Positions 28,027 through 38,376 of a DNA stretch of 64,000 nt are shown piece after piece; the stretch's first letter is position 1; each line of letters begins with the position of its first letter. The position numbers and the translations under genes were made by a program. Source of the stretch: Methylobacterium sp. J-076 (GTDB taxonomy: Bacteria; Pseudomonadota; Alphaproteobacteria; Rhizobiales; Beijerinckiaceae). Where the stretch lies: positions 124,001 through 188,000 of the forward strand of contig NZ_JAKSXW010000130.1 in assembly GCF_022829405.1 (NCBI RefSeq). Reading direction: 5' to 3'. The notes under the pieces were generated by a model, which did no database searches, was not told where the DNA came from, and saw nothing but the letters and a program-made list of their open reading frames with translations.

Positions 28027-30417
28027 CTAGTCGTTCTGCGTGACGCGGGCACGCCGGCTGAGCGCCCGCGGGCTCGACTTCTTCGAGGACTTGCCGCGGC
28101 CCGACAGGCTCGGGTTCGTCATGAAGTACTTGTGGGCGTTGAAGGGCTCCTCGCCGTCCGAGGGCTGGATCCGCTCGCATCCGCCCGAGGCCAGCACGCG
28201 CCAGCTCTGCCGGTTGTCGAGCAGGTTCGCCAGCATGATCTGGTCCAGAACCTGTTGATGGACCGTGGGGTTGGTGATCGGCAGCAGGGCCTCCACGCGC
28301 CGGTCGAGGTTGCGGCTCATCAGGTCCGCCGAGGAGATGTAGACGATCGCCTTGGGATGCGGCAGTCCGACCCCGTTGCCGAAGGCGTAGATGCGCCCGT
28401 GCTCGAGGAAGCGCCCGACGATCGACTTCACCCGGATCGTCTCCGACAGGCCGGGGATGCCCGGCCGCAGGCAGCAGATGCCGCGCACCACGCAATCGAT
28501 CTGAACCCCCGCCGCCGACGCGTCGTAGAGCGCGTCGATAATCTGCTGGTCCACCAGGGAGTTGCACTTGATCCAGATCGCGGCAGGCCGCCCGGCCTTC
28601 GCGTGGGCGACCTCCGTCTCGATATGCTCCAGAAGCCGGTTCTTGAGGGTGAGCGGCGAGACGCCCATGCGCTCCAGTTCGGCGGGCTCGGCATAGCCGG
28701 TGATGAAGTTAAAGATCCGGCTGACGTCCCGGGCGATGGCCGGGTCGGCCGTGAAGAACGACAGGTCGGTGTAGATGCGCGCCGTGATCGGGTGATAGTT
28801 GCCCGTGCCCACATGGCAGTAGGTGACGAGCCGGTCGCCCTCCCGGCGGACCACCATCGACAGCTTGGCGTGGGTCTTCAGCTCCACGAAGCCGAACACC
28901 ACCTGCGCGCCGGCCTTCTCCAGGTTGCGCGCCCAGCGGATGTTCGCTTCCTCATCGAAGCGCGCCTTCAGCTCCACCAGGGCCGTCACCGACTTCCCCA
29001 GCTCCGCCGCCTCGGCCAGCGCCGCCACGATGGGCGAGTTCGAGGAGGTGCGGTAGAGGGTCTGCTTGATGGCGATGACGTTCGGGTCCCGGGCCGCCTG
29101 GGCCAGGAACTGCACCACCGAGTCGAACGACTCGTAGGGGTGGTGGACGATGAAGTCCTTCTGCCGGATCGCGGCGAAGACGTCCCCGCCGCTCTCGCGG
29201 ATGCGCTCGGGGAAGCGCGGCGTGTAGGGCTTGAACTTGAGGTCGGGCCGGTCGATCCCGACGATCTGCGACAGCTCGTTGAGGGCGAGCATCCCCTCCA
29301 CGAGGAACACGGCGTCGGACGAGATCTCCAACTCGTCCACGACGAAGTTGCGCAGTTCCTCCGACATGCCCGCCTCGACCTCGATGCGGATCACCACCCC
29401 GCGGCGGCGCTGCTTGAGGGCGGATTCGAAGTGGAGGACGAGGTCCTCGGCCTCCTCCTCGATCTCGAGGTCGGAATCGCGCACCACCCGGAACGCCCCC
29501 TGCCCCTTCACGAGGTAGCCGGGGAACAGGCGGCCGGTGAACATCACGATCACCTGCTCGATGGCGATGAACCGGGCCTGGGAATCGCCCTCCGCCGCGG
29601 GCAGGCGCACGAAGCGGTCGAGCAGGCCCGGCATGCGGATCAGCGCCCGCAGCACCCGCCCGTCCCGGGGGCGCACCAGCATCAGCGCCAGCGTCGTGCC
29701 GAGGTTCGGGATGAACGGGAACGGGTGGGCGGGGTCGATCGCCAGCGGCGTCAGCACGGGGAAGACGTAGGTGAGGAAGTAGTCCTCCAGCCACGCGGCC
29801 TGGTCGGCCGACAGGTCCGAGGGTTCCACGAGGTCGATCTCGGAGGTGTGGAGCTCCTGCCGCAGCTCCCGCCAGCGCTGCTGCTGGTCGGCCGCCAGCG
29901 TCGCCACCTCGGCCCCGATCCGCGCCAGCTGCTCGGACGGGCTCAGCCCGTCCTGCGAGGGCATCGTGATGCCGGCGCGGACCTGATCGTGCAGGCCGGC
30001 GACGCGGACCATGAAGAACTCGTCCAGGTTGTTGGCCGAGATCGAGAGGAAGCGCAGCTGCTCCAGTAGCGGGTGGTTGCCGTTGGACGCCTCCTCCAGC
30101 ACCCGCCGGTTGAACTGGAGCCAAGACAACTCGCGGTTGACGAAGCGTTCCGGCGCGTGGCGCAGGCTGCGCCCGGCCTCGACCACCGGATCCCTCGCCG
30201 GGCCGATGGGCGCCGCTGCCGGCTCCGCCACGGCGGGAGAGGTGGGCCACTCGTCGCCGACATCGGCCGCCGGGCTCGCTTCATCGGTCTTCGGGCGCGC
30301 CGGGCGGCGGGAGGGCGTCTGCCGGCGGGCAGCCGGGGGCTGGGCCGCCGCGGCAGCCGTGCCATCCGCCGTATCCCCCTTCTCCTTGTCGTCGAAGGGC
30401 TTGGGCGTCGAGTCCAT
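28027..30417 (-). CDS. ppk1: Polyphosphate kinase 1
   Basis: PPK1 makes polyphosphate reversibly from ATP. The 796-residue protein has the standard domains after an unusual 85-residue Ala/Pro-rich N-terminal extension. These are [20 protein letters not shown], the head domain, and the two phospholipase-D-like catalytic halves. The autophosphorylated His lies in [10 protein letters not shown] (about 514). [20 protein letters not shown] (about 532-551) and [12 protein letters not shown] (about 670) carry further active-site residues. ATG 30417 is used. It is followed 11 bp later by ppx and lies 92 bp downstream of hdaA on the same strand. Confidence 0.95.
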   Translation of the reverse strand: MDSTPKPFDDKEKGDTADGTAAAAAQPPAARRQTPSRRPARPKTDEASPAADVGDEWPTSPAVAEPAAAPIGPARDPVVEAGRSLRHAPERFVNRELSWLQFNRRVLEEASNGNHPLLEQLRFLSISANNLDEFFMVRVAGLHDQVRAGITMPSQDGLSPSEQLARIGAEVATLAADQQQRWRELRQELHTSEIDLVEPSDLSADQAAWLEDYFLTYVFPVLTPLAIDPAHPFPFIPNLGTTLALMLVRPRDGRVLRALIRMPGLLDRFVRLPAAEGDSQARFIAIEQVIVMFTGRLFPGYLVKGQGAFRVVRDSDLEIEEEAEDLVLHFESALKQRRRGVVIRIEVEAGMSEELRNFVVDELEISSDAVFLVEGMLALNELSQIVGIDRPDLKFKPYTPRFPERIRESGGDVFAAIRQKDFIVHHPYESFDSVVQFLAQAARDPNVIAIKQTLYRTSSNSPIVAALAEAAELGKSVTALVELKARFDEEANIRWARNLEKAGAQVVFGFVELKTHAKLSMVVRREGDRLVTYCHVGTGNYHPITARIYTDLSFFTADPAIARDVSRIFNFITGYAEPAELERMGVSPLTLKNRLLEHIETEVAHAKAGRPAAIWIKCNSLVDQQIIDALYDASAAGVQIDCVVRGICCLRPGIPGLSETIRVKSIVGRFLEHGRIYAFGNGVGLPHPKAIVYISSADLMSRNLDRRVEALLPITNPTVHQQVLDQIMLANLLDNRQSWRVLASGGCERIQPSDGEEPFNAHKYFMTNPSLSGRGKSSKKSSPRALSRRARVTQND

Positions 30418-30509
30418 CGGAATGTCCCGTCTTTTCGTATCGCCGGTCGCGCGCCCCTTACCACCCGACCTGCGGCGGCGTCACGACAGTTCCATGACAG
30501 TCGGTGGCG

Positions 30510-31223
30510 CTACGGGTCGCCGTCCTCCGCCGCCCCGTCGAGGCCCATGCGCCGCAGGACGGCGACCGCCAGGGGCCGGCTGATCCGCCGGCCGCGGCCG
30601 AGGGCGTCCCGGTCGAGTTCGGCGACCACGTCCCGGGCCCGGCCGAGGGAGCGGTCGATGCGCAGGGCGACGGCCTCGATCACCCCGAGATCGACGATGA
30701 GCTGCCGATCCACGAACAGTTTCACCAGCACGGCCCTGAGCAGGGCGTCGTCCGGCGCCTCGATGGCCACGCCGGGGGCCAGCCGCAGGCGCGAGCGCAG
30801 GTCCGGCGTCGCCAGACCGAGGGCATCGATGGCCCGCCCGCTGGTGAGGAGGACCGGGCTGCCCCGCTCCCGGGCGAGGTTGAGCAGGTGGAACAGGGCC
30901 GCCTCGTCGCGGCCCTCCGGCCTGTCCACATCCTCCACCACGAGGGCTCCGTTGGAGGCGAGGTGCTGCACCCGCTCGTGCGTCACGGCGGAGGCTGGCA
31001 CGGTCCAGGCATGGGCGCGCTCCGCCCAGATCGCCGCGAGGTGGCTCTTGCCGCTGCCCGCCGGCCCGGTGAGCATCAGCACCCGGTCGGGCCAGTCGGG
31101 CCATGCCTCGATCAGCCCGTAGGCCGCCTCGTTGGCGTCGCCCACGAGGAAATCCTCGCGCCCGTAGCGGGGATCGAAGGGCAGGTCGAAGGTGAGTTGC
31201 CGGGGCGGGGAGTCGTTGGGCAT
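30510..31223 (-). CDS. hdaA: DnaA-related regulator HdaA
   Basis: HdaA promotes hydrolysis of DnaA-bound ATP with the sliding clamp and so limits re-initiation of replication. The 237-residue AAA+ protein carries an N-terminal clamp-binding motif (RQLTFDLPF, residues 8-16), Walker [10 protein letters not shown] (53-61), a Walker B-like [12 protein letters not shown], sensor-like [11 protein letters not shown], and a C-terminal lid ending near [16 protein letters not shown]. It lacks the DnaA DNA-binding domain. It is divergent from purM and upstream of ppk1, the standard Rhizobiales neighbourhood. Confidence 0.92.
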   Translation of the reverse strand: MPNDSPPRQLTFDLPFDPRYGREDFLVGDANEAAYGLIEAWPDWPDRVLMLTGPAGSGKSHLAAIWAERAHAWTVPASAVTHERVQHLASNGALVVEDVDRPEGRDEAALFHLLNLARERGSPVLLTSGRAIDALGLATPDLRSRLRLAPGVAIEAPDDALLRAVLVKLFVDRQLIVDLGVIEAVALRIDRSLGRARDVVAELDRDALGRGRRISRPLAVAVLRRMGLDGAAEDGDP

Positions 31224-31350
31224 GTCGCGCGAGGGTCGGGACTCGGCCCGCGCAGGTCAAGTCTCCCGGCGCCGGCATATCAGGGGCGACTCGCGCGACG
31301 GGCCGCGACCCGCTAGAGCGGTGCCGCAATCAGTTCGGGATGGCGCTGGC

Positions 31351-32415
31351 ATGACGGCGGACGAGAAGGGCCTCACCTACGCGCAGGCGGGCGTCGACAT
31401 CGACGCCGGCAACGCCATGGTGGAGACGATCAAGCCCCTGGTGCGCTCGACACGCCGGCCCGGGGCCGATGCGGAGATCGGCGGCTTCGGCGGCCTGTTC
31501 GACCTGAAGGCCGCGGGCTTCCGCGATCCGATCCTCGTGGCGGCCAACGACGGCGTCGGCACGAAGGTGAAGATCGCCATCGAGACCGGCCGGCACGACA
31601 CGATCGGCATCGACCTCGTGGCGATGTGCGTGAACGACCTCGTGGTGCAGGGCGCCGAGCCCCTGTTCTTCCTCGACTACTATGCCACCGGCAAGCTCGT
31701 CCCCGGCGTCGGCGCCGACATCGTCCGCGGCATCGCCGAGGGCTGCCGGCAGGCGGGCTGCGCGCTGATCGGCGGGGAGACCGCCGAGATGCCGGGCCTC
31801 TACGACGGGTCGGATTACGACCTCGCCGGCTTCTCGGTGGGCGCGGCCGAGCGCGGCACGCTGCTGCCGAAACCCGGGATCGCCCCCGGCGACGTGGTGT
31901 TCGGGCTGCGCTCCTCCGGCGTCCATTCCAACGGCTACTCGCTGGTGCGGCGGATCGTGGCCCGCACCGGCCTCGGCTGGGATGCGCCCGCGCCCTTCGA
32001 TCCCGCCCGCAGCCTCGGCGACGCCCTGCTGGAGCCCACGCGGATCTACGTGAAGCCCCTCCTCGCGGCGCTCCGCGCCACCGACGGCATCCGGGCGCTG
32101 GCCCACATCACCGGCGGCGGCTTCCCCGACAATCTCCCCCGCGTCCTTCCCGACGACATCGGCATCGAGGTCGATCTCGGCGCGCTGACCCCGCCGCCGG
32201 TCTTCGGCTGGCTCGCCCGGGAGGGCGGCGTCGCGCAGGCCGAGATGCTGCGCACCTTCAATTGCGGGATCGGCATGGTGGTGGTGGCCGCCGCCGGCTC
32301 CGACGATGCGGTCGCGCAGGCGTTGACCGCGGCGGGCGAGGCGCCGGTGCGGCTCGGGCGGATCACCGCCCGGGGCGCCGAGCCGGTGACCTTCACGGGC
32401 AGCCTGAAGCTCTGA
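31351..32415 (+). CDS. purM: Phosphoribosylformylglycinamidine cyclo-ligase
   Basis: PurM (AIR synthetase) closes the imidazole ring in de novo purine synthesis using ATP. The 354-residue product shows [20 protein letters not shown], the ATP-site [49 protein letters not shown], and [19 protein letters not shown]. The start is ATG 31351 ([10 protein letters not shown]). The stop overlaps purN by one base (TGATG), so the two purine genes are coupled. It is divergent from hdaA. Confidence 0.96.
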   Translation: MTADEKGLTYAQAGVDIDAGNAMVETIKPLVRSTRRPGADAEIGGFGGLFDLKAAGFRDPILVAANDGVGTKVKIAIETGRHDTIGIDLVAMCVNDLVVQGAEPLFFLDYYATGKLVPGVGADIVRGIAEGCRQAGCALIGGETAEMPGLYDGSDYDLAGFSVGAAERGTLLPKPGIAPGDVVFGLRSSGVHSNGYSLVRRIVARTGLGWDAPAPFDPARSLGDALLEPTRIYVKPLLAALRATDGIRALAHITGGGFPDNLPRVLPDDIGIEVDLGALTPPPVFGWLAREGGVAQAEMLRTFNCGIGMVVVAAAGSDDAVAQALTAAGEAPVRLGRITARGAEPVTFTGSLKL

Positions 32416-33065
32416 TGGCGGTGCCGGCCAAGGTCCGCGTCGCGATCCTCATTTCCGGCCGCGGGTCGAACATGGTCGCCCTGGTCGAGGCCGCCCGCGA
32501 TCCGGCCTTCCCGGCGGAGATCGTCCTCGTCCTGTCGAACGACTCCGGGGCCGAGGGACTGTCCCGGGCGGCGGCCGCGGGCATCCCGACGAAGGCCCTC
32601 GACCACCGGTCCTATCCCGACCGCGCGACCTTCGATGCGGCCATCGACGCGGCACTCCGCGAGGCCGGCGCCGAGCTGGTCTGCCTCGCCGGCTTCATGC
32701 GGATCCTGACCGACGGGTTCGTGGAGGGATGGGCCGGGCGGATGCTGAACATCCACCCGTCCCTGCTGCCGCTGTTCAAGGGCACGCACACCCACGCCCA
32801 GGCCCTGGCGGCGGGCGTGCGCCTGCACGGCTGCACGGTGCATTTCGTGGTGCCCGAGCTCGATGCCGGCCCCATCGTCGCCCAGGCGGCGGTGCCGGTG
32901 CGCCAGGGCGACGACCCCGACAGCCTCGCCGCGCGGGTCATCGTGCAGGAACGCCGCCTCTACCCGGCAGCCCTCGCCCTGGTGGCGGGCGGCAAGGCCC
33001 GCCTCGACGCCGGCCGCGTGGTGATCGACGCCGTCCCGTCCGAGGGCGTGCTGTTCAGCCTGTAG
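32415..33065 (+). CDS. purN: Phosphoribosylglycinamide formyltransferase
   Basis: PurN formylates GAR with 10-formyltetrahydrofolate. The 216-residue product contains ILISGRGSNMVALVEAA, the folate-site region GFMRILTDGFVEGW, and the catalytic Asn-His-Asp set. The latter are LNIHPSLLPLFKGTHTHAQA (Asn and His) and VVPELDAGPIVAQ (Asp). It shares one base with purM. A short CTCCCGA/TCGGGAG dyad (33083-33098) and a repeat copy follow. Confidence 0.96.
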   Translation: MAVPAKVRVAILISGRGSNMVALVEAARDPAFPAEIVLVLSNDSGAEGLSRAAAAGIPTKALDHRSYPDRATFDAAIDAALREAGAELVCLAGFMRILTDGFVEGWAGRMLNIHPSLLPLFKGTHTHAQALAAGVRLHGCTVHFVVPELDAGPIVAQAAVPVRQGDDPDSLAARVIVQERRLYPAALALVAGGKARLDAGRVVIDAVPSEGVLFSL

Positions 33066-33140
33066 GGAGCCGGCCCCTTCCCCTCCCGACCTCGGGAGTG
33101 GCAGGCGGGGCGGGCTCTCTGCAGGGCTCGGCGTCCCTCT

Positions 33141-33228
33141 CCGTCATGACGAGCGAAACGAAGCCATCCACGGACGCTTCCGACCGTGGCGGATGCCTAG
33201 GTTGCTTCGCTGGCGCTCGCCGTGACGG
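33141..33228. repeat. Dispersed inverted repeat, copy 5
   Basis: The left arm has CCGTCATGACGAGCGAAACG then AAGCCATCCACGG. The right arm has CCTAGGTTGCTTCGCTGGCG then CTCGCCGTGACGG. It lies between purN and the next minus-strand gene. Confidence 0.66.
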
Positions 33229-33237
33229 CGCGGGAAA

Positions 33238-33600
33238 TCAGACCGGGCGCTGCAGCTTGCAGGCGTCGAGGGCCGAGAGGGCCTTGGCGCGGGCGCTGTC
33301 GTTGAAGTAGCCGGTGGCGCGGTAGGCGTCGAGCTCGGACTCGTCGAGGCTGCGGAGGGTCTGCTTGGCGTAGCAGCCGCAGGGGCGGTCGAGGGAGGCT
33401 TCGGGGGCGCTGGTGATGCGGGCCTGGACGACGGCGCAGGCGTGGCGCACGCGGCCTTCGAGGTTGGTCTTCGACGCGGTCTTGAGGGCCGGGTCGGGCT
33501 GGTACTGCTCGAAGGGTGCCGAGGACCCGCTCGCGAGGGCGGCGGTGGCGCCGAGGGCGAGGAGGCCGGTCGCGATCAGCAGGCGGAGGCGGGTCGTCAT
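33238..33600 (-). CDS. Small secreted protein with four cysteines
   Basis: The 120-residue product has a clear signal peptide (MTTRLRLLIATGLLALGATA, cleavage near ALAS). The mature part is about 95 residues with cysteines in HACAVVQARI, RPCGCYAKQTLRSLDESE and ALDACKLQRPV. The spacing suggests two disulphides in the periplasm. It is not recognised as a known family. It is a single gene between the repeat and the ndk region. Confidence 0.72.
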   Translation of the reverse strand: MTTRLRLLIATGLLALGATAALASGSSAPFEQYQPDPALKTASKTNLEGRVRHACAVVQARITSAPEASLDRPCGCYAKQTLRSLDESELDAYRATGYFNDSARAKALSALDACKLQRPV

Positions 33601-33726
33601 CGTATCGTGGTCCCAGGGCTCAAGGTGTTTGACCGGGTTCCCTGGTCGCCCCGGCGCTCCGCGCCGTCAATGACGGGGCGGACACACCCTGCGGTCTTCA
33701 TGCCGGCGGCCCCGTTGCGGGGGCGA

Positions 33727-33753
33727 GCCGGCGGGGCTGTGTGCCCCGCCGGC
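33727..33753 (-). terminator. Hairpin after ndk
   Basis: A perfect 10-bp stem (33727-33736 with 33744-33753) with a 7-base loop begins 11 bp past the ndk stop. No uridine run follows on the minus strand. Confidence 0.6.
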
Positions 33754-33763
33754 CACCGTCGCC

Positions 33764-34186
33764 TCAGGCGGTGATGTCGGAATCCTTGAAGAACTGCGCG
33801 ATCTCGAGCTGCGCGTTCTCCTGGCTGTCGGAGCCGTGGACGGTGTTCTCGCCGACGGACTCGGCGAACTGCTTGCGGATGGTGCCCTCGGCGGCCTGGG
33901 CCGGGTTGGTGGCGCCCATCACCTCACGGTACTTGGCGACGGCGTTCTCGCCTTCCAGCACCTGCACCACGACGGGGCCCGAGGTCATGAACTCCACGAG
34001 CTCGCCGTAGAACGGACGCTCCTTGTGGACCTCGTAGAACTTCTCGGCCTGGGCCTTGGTCATCTGGATGCGGCGCTGGCCGACGATGCGCAGGCCCGCG
34101 CCCTCGATCAGGGCGTTGACCGCCCCGGTGACGTTGCGGCGGGTCGCATCGGGCTTGAGGATCGAGAAGGTGCGCTCGGTGGCCAT
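33764..34186 (-). CDS. ndk: Nucleoside diphosphate kinase
   Basis: Ndk equilibrates nucleoside di- and triphosphates. The 140-residue product has the full family pattern: [19 protein letters not shown] with the nucleotide-binding Lys11, [38 protein letters not shown], and the phospho-accepting His117 in [12 protein letters not shown] 34186 gives the standard length. It is transcribed away from the DUF2147 gene. Confidence 0.97.
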   Translation of the reverse strand: MATERTFSILKPDATRRNVTGAVNALIEGAGLRIVGQRRIQMTKAQAEKFYEVHKERPFYGELVEFMTSGPVVVQVLEGENAVAKYREVMGATNPAQAAEGTIRKQFAESVGENTVHGSDSQENAQLEIAQFFKDSDITA

Positions 34187-34501
34187 GGTCCGTCGTCTTT
34201 CTGTCGGGAAATCGGGCTGGGCGGAAAGTCGGGCGTGGATCGGGCGCACGAACCGTGTCCGCATCGCTCCGCGGCCCAAAGTCTCCGCAAAAACGCGTCT
34301 CTCGCGAAATCCCTTGGGCGGCGGGCTTATAGCCTTGCGCTCCCCCTGCCTCAACCCGGGCCGCTACCGGACGGGGGCGGCGTGGGAAAACCGGGGAAAC
34401 GTGGCGGTGCCGCAACACCGCCGGAAAATCGCCCGATTGCGGGGGCCTCATCGCCGCATCGGGTCCGGCATCGCCGCCGGACCATTCAACCGGAGCTGTC
34501 C
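34187..34501. other. 315-bp divergent intergenic region (ndk / DUF2147)
   Basis: No gene is evident. The region must hold the ndk promoter and that of the DUF2147 gene. The last 20 bases before ATG 34502 contain CCGGAGCTGTCC, a usable ribosome-binding site. I see no marked repeats. Confidence 0.45.
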
Positions 34502-34975
34502 ATGAAGCCGATCCTGCGCATCGCCCTCAGCCCCGCCTTCGTCCTCGCCGGCCTCACCGCCGCCCAGGCCGAGATGCCGAAGGACCCGTCGGGGACGTGG
34601 CTGACCGGCGACGGCCGCGCCAAGATCCAGATCGACCGTTGCGGCGCCAACCAGCATTTCGTCTGCGGCAAGGTGGTGTGGCTGAAGGTGGCGACCACCG
34701 ACGCCGGTGCCCCGCGCACCGACATCAAGAACCCCGATCCCAAGAAGCGCGCCCGCCCGGTGATCGGCCTCCAGCTCATCGACAGCCTGAAGCCGGAGGA
34801 GGACAAGTTCTCGGGGCAGATCTACAATGTCGAGGAGGGCAAGACCTACGACGTGAGCATGGAGCGCGAGAGCGAGTCCGAACTCAGCGTCTCGGGTTGC
34901 CTGCTGAAGATCCTCTGCGGCTCGCAGACCTGGACCCGCGTGCCGGGGGTGAACCAGCAGGCGAACAAGAACTGA
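34502..34975 (+). CDS. DUF2147 family secreted protein
   Basis: The 157-residue product has a signal peptide (MKPILRIALSPAFVLAGLTA, cleavage near AQAEM). A DUF2147-type domain follows, as in many alphaproteobacterial periplasmic proteins: DPSGTWLTGDGRAKIQIDRC, CGKVVWLK, and the DIKNPDPKKRARPVIGLQL segment. GQIYNVEEGKTYDVSMERES is next, and SGCLLKILCGSQTWTRV lies at the end. Cysteines at both ends may pair. The function is unknown. The gene is convergent with the GST gene. Confidence 0.88.
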   Translation: MKPILRIALSPAFVLAGLTAAQAEMPKDPSGTWLTGDGRAKIQIDRCGANQHFVCGKVVWLKVATTDAGAPRTDIKNPDPKKRARPVIGLQLIDSLKPEEDKFSGQIYNVEEGKTYDVSMERESESELSVSGCLLKILCGSQTWTRVPGVNQQANKN

Positions 34976-35056
34976 CGCCCGGCCCCCGCCCCGCCGCCCC
35001 CCGCGCCGGGACGGGTTCGGGGCGGTCGGCTAGGGCCCTCGAACCGGCCCGGCCCC

Positions 35057-35692
35057 TCAGATCGCGGCGAGGCCCCGCTGCACGGCGGGCCTCGCCAGCA
35101 CCCGCTCCAGCCAGCGGGCGACGTTCGGCAGGGTGGCGATCTCGACGCCCTGCTTGAAGTTGAGCTTGGCCCAGGTCACCGTGGCGATGTCGGCGATGGA
35201 GTAGGTGTCCGCGATGTACTCGCGGCCCTCCAGCCGGCGCTCCAGCACGCCGTAGAGCCGCCGCGCCTCCGTGGTGAACCGGTCGATGGCGTAGGGCACC
35301 TTCTCGGACGCGTAGATCTTGAAGTGGTGCGTCTGCCCGAGCATCGGGCCGAAGCCCGCCACCTGCCAGAACAGCCATTCGTCCACCACCACCCGCGCCC
35401 GCTCGTCGGTGGGGTAGAGCTGGCCCGTCTTGCGGCCGAGATACTGGAGGATGGCCCCCGACTCGAAGATCGAGATCGGCTGGCCCCCGGGGCCGTCGGG
35501 ATCGACGATGGCCGGGATCTTGTTGTTGGGCGAGATCGTCAGGAAATCCGCCGCGAACTGCTCGTTCTTGGCGATGTTCACGGGCATGACCCTGTAGGGC
35601 AGCCCGCACTCCTCCAGCATGATCGGGACCTTCCAACCGTTCGGCGTGCTCCAGGTGTGCACGTCGATCGGCCGGGCGCTGACCGCTGCCAT
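35057..35692 (-). CDS. Glutathione S-transferase, Nu-class-like (YghU/YfcG type)
   Basis: The 211-residue cytoplasmic protein has an N-terminal thioredoxin fold with HTWSTPNGWKVPIMLEECGL. The TPNG turn replaces the usual Cys or Tyr/Ser and is characteristic of Nu-class enzymes with disulphide-bond reductase activity. SPNNKIPAIVDPDGP and IFESGAILQYLGRKTGQLYP bind glutathione. The helical C-terminal domain includes YSIADIATVTWAKL. ATG 35692 has AGGAGAATCGTGTG before it. It stands alone and is convergent with the DUF2147 gene. Confidence 0.9.
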   Translation of the reverse strand: MAAVSARPIDVHTWSTPNGWKVPIMLEECGLPYRVMPVNIAKNEQFAADFLTISPNNKIPAIVDPDGPGGQPISIFESGAILQYLGRKTGQLYPTDERARVVVDEWLFWQVAGFGPMLGQTHHFKIYASEKVPYAIDRFTTEARRLYGVLERRLEGREYIADTYSIADIATVTWAKLNFKQGVEIATLPNVARWLERVLARPAVQRGLAAI

Positions 35693-35914
35693 CACACGAT
35701 TCTCCTCGGACCGACACCGGCGGTCCACCCCGGTCTTCGCGTCCTGCGGAGTGAAGACGATTTCGGCCGCCCGCTCAAGCCGCTTGGCGTGGGAGTCTCA
35801 CGTGTTCGTGACGGGACGGTGCCGCGACGCGGGCGGTTCGGGCTCGACCTTGGCCGGAACCCGTGCCTCGTTTTCACCGCCGCCGGCCCAAGGCGGCAAC
35901 CTGAGGACGCCACG

Positions 35915-36199
35915 ATGATCGTTCGTTTGCTCCGGGCCTCCGTTCTGGCCCTGACCCTCGCCGCCGCCCCGGCGGCCCTCGCCAAGGACGCGGCCCCCGC
36001 CCCCGCCGCGCCTGCCGCGACCCCGGCACCCGCCGCCAAGGCCCCGAGCGCCGGGCAGACCGCTGCAAGGGACCGCCAGAAGACGTGCGGCGGCGAGTGG
36101 CGCGCGCTCACCGATGCGCAGAAGACGGCGCAGGGGCCGAAGTGGCCGCAGTACTGGAGCAAGTGCAACAAGCGCCTGAAGGGCGGCGACAAGGCCTGA
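35915..36199 (+). CDS. Small secreted Ala/Pro-rich protein
   Basis: The 94-residue product has a signal peptide (MIVRLLRASVLALTLAAAPA, cleavage near ALAK). An Ala/Pro linker of about 25 residues follows. The C-terminal domain has two cysteines: RQKTCGGEWRALTDAQKT and KWPQYWSKCNKRLKGGDKA. The C-W-K-C pattern resembles PsiF-type and other short periplasmic proteins, but the match is weak. The role is unknown. Confidence 0.72.
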   Translation: MIVRLLRASVLALTLAAAPAALAKDAAPAPAAPAATPAPAAKAPSAGQTAARDRQKTCGGEWRALTDAQKTAQGPKWPQYWSKCNKRLKGGDKA

Positions 36200-36312
36200 C
36201 GACCCGGCGCCGTCATCCCGCATCGCCGCATCGGTGAACTGCGGTGCCGCAGGCGCGTTTGGCTTTTCCGATCGTACCGCATCCGGTGGAGAAGCGATGA
36301 GCGCCCGCCTTC

Positions 36313-38352
36313 ATGGCGTGGCCGCGCCGGCCCATGGCTGACGCGGCCTCCGAGAGATCCCGCCTCGAACGGGTGATCGACTTCGCCGATGCGTGGGTGC
36401 CCAAGCCCGCCGCCTGGGCCTTCGCCACCCGCATCTGGATCGCGATGATGCTCGCCCTCGGCGTGGCGTTCTGGCTCCAGCTCGACAGCGCGTCCTCGGC
36501 CGCCACCTGCGTGGCGATCCTCGCCCAGCCGAAGCGCGGGCAGGCCCTCTCGAAGGCGGTGTACCGCCTCGTCGGCACCCTGATCGGCGCCGTGGCGTCC
36601 ATCGTGCTGATCGCCCTGTTCGGGCAGGACAGGGTGCTGCTCCTCGTCTCCGTATCCGTCTGGCTCGGCCTCTGCGTGTTCGTGGCGCAGTACCTTCAGG
36701 ACACCCGGGCCTACGGGGCGATGCTGTCGGGCTACACCGTCGCCATCGTCGCCCTGGCGCAGATCGATACGCCGCAGGACACGTTCGACTCGGCCACCGC
36801 CCGGGTGGCGGTGATCGTCCTCGGCATCGTGTCGATCACCTTCATCAACGACGCCCTCGCCTCCCCGAGCACGTGGCGCTCCCTGCTGCCCACCATGACC
36901 GATGCTTGGAGCGCGACCCTTGCCTACGCCCGCGAATCGCTGGCGAAGGGGGATCTCGGCGTCTCCCGCACGGCGGCGCTGATCCGACAGATCGCGCCCA
37001 TGCGCGCCGACGCGAGCGCCATCGCCGGGGAACTCGATGACGGGCCCTACCGGGCCGCCGGGGCACGCAGCTGCATGGCCGCGCTCTACGCCATGGCCGC
37101 GGCGATCCGCACGGTGGCGGCGGCGGCCGCGCATCTGCGCCGGCCCTCCCCGGCCGTGCAGGAGGCGCTCGCGATCTGCCGCCGCATCGCCGCCGGCCAG
37201 GACGCGCGGAGCCTCGACGCGGAGGACGAGCGGCTGCGCGAGCTGGTCGATGCCGCGATCCGCGACAGGGACCGCCCCCTGGACGAGATCGTGGTGCTGC
37301 AGCGGGCCCTCGATTTCGCCTGCGCCGCCACCTTCGCCCAGGACGGCCTGAAGGCCCTGGCCGACGGGCACGAGCCCCTGCGCGACGCGCGCCTGCCGAC
37401 CCACCGGGATTTCCCCGTCGCCCTGCGCGGGGCCTTGCGGGTGATGATCGGGTTCGCCGTCACGGCTGCGGCCTTCGTCGCCCTCGGCCTCCCCCAGGCC
37501 TCCTTCGCCCTGGTGCAGGTGGCCTCGACGGCGGCCCTCTCCTCCGTGACCCCGGACCCCAAGAAGTTCGCCAACGGCGTGCTCATCGGCATGGCCATGG
37601 CCGCGACCTTCGCGGGCATCGCGCGGTTCGGCCTGCTGAACGACGCCCAGGGCTTTCCGATGCTCGCGATCGCCATGGCGCCGGTGATCTATTTCGGCTG
37701 CTTCCTGTCCCTGAACCCCAAGACCTTCGGGATCGGCTTCATCCTGATCGTCTTCTTCCCCGTCCTGCTCGGGCCATCGAACCCGCAGACCTACGACGCC
37801 CTGACCTTCCTCCTGAACGCGTTCCTCGTCATGGTGGCGGCGGTGATCCTCAGCGTGGTGGTGCGGATCGTGCTCCCGGTGAGCCCGGCGCAGCAGCGGG
37901 TGTTCGCCCTCGACTCAGCCAAACGGTCGCTCGCCGACGCCCTCCTCGGCGAGGGCGGCGACGCCACCACCCGCACCAGCCTGAATGCCGACCGCCTGTT
38001 CCAGTTCGCGGGCTACAGCTCCGGCAGCGGCGCGGTGCGCCGGGCGAACCTGTCCCACGCCTTCGCCCTCGCCCGGCTGGAGGCGGCGGCGGCCCGCGCC
38101 CATGCGGAGCTGCGGTCCCTGTGGCAGGTCGCGCCCCTGCGGGGCGTGATCCCGGACGCCCGCAACGCCCTCGCGCAGGGGGACGACCGCGGGTTGGAGA
38201 ACGCCGCACGCGCCGTCGTCCGGGCAGCCGGAAGCCACGAACGCAGCGTCCGGCTGCTCGGCGCCCGTGCCGCGAGCGATCTCGTCAGTGCAGCCCGAAC
38301 CATTGCGGGCCATAGACGCTTTCTACAGCGGCTCGACATCGCGCCATTCTGA
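36313..38352 (+). CDS. FUSC-family inner-membrane efflux protein (AaeB-like)
   Basis: This is the probable pump subunit of an aromatic-acid or hydrophobic-acid exporter. The 679-residue product has two hydrophobic blocks, at about 35-180 and 375-520, each with several membrane segments. A large soluble region lies between them and another after them, the FUSC layout. RIWIAMMLALGVAFWLQLDS, AILAQPKRGQALSKAVYRL (conserved P..G...K...R) and LSSVTPDPKKFANGVLIGM are diagnostic. The start is ATG 36313 or 36334. It is followed by the DUF1656 and HlyD genes, the aaeB-aaeX-aaeA set in a different order. Confidence 0.9.
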   Translation: MAWPRRPMADAASERSRLERVIDFADAWVPKPAAWAFATRIWIAMMLALGVAFWLQLDSASSAATCVAILAQPKRGQALSKAVYRLVGTLIGAVASIVLIALFGQDRVLLLVSVSVWLGLCVFVAQYLQDTRAYGAMLSGYTVAIVALAQIDTPQDTFDSATARVAVIVLGIVSITFINDALASPSTWRSLLPTMTDAWSATLAYARESLAKGDLGVSRTAALIRQIAPMRADASAIAGELDDGPYRAAGARSCMAALYAMAAAIRTVAAAAAHLRRPSPAVQEALAICRRIAAGQDARSLDAEDERLRELVDAAIRDRDRPLDEIVVLQRALDFACAATFAQDGLKALADGHEPLRDARLPTHRDFPVALRGALRVMIGFAVTAAAFVALGLPQASFALVQVASTAALSSVTPDPKKFANGVLIGMAMAATFAGIARFGLLNDAQGFPMLAIAMAPVIYFGCFLSLNPKTFGIGFILIVFFPVLLGPSNPQTYDALTFLLNAFLVMVAAVILSVVVRIVLPVSPAQQRVFALDSAKRSLADALLGEGGDATTRTSLNADRLFQFAGYSSGSGAVRRANLSHAFALARLEAAAARAHAELRSLWQVAPLRGVIPDARNALAQGDDRGLENAARAVVRAAGSHERSVRLLGARAASDLVSAARTIAGHRRFLQRLDIAPF

Positions 38353-38376
38353 GTTTCTAGCCGGCACCACGGACCC

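Noticed and set aside
28009..30069. A 686-codon plus-strand frame over ppk1
   Set aside because: It is an antisense shadow of polyphosphate kinase, with no start signal or domain of its own.
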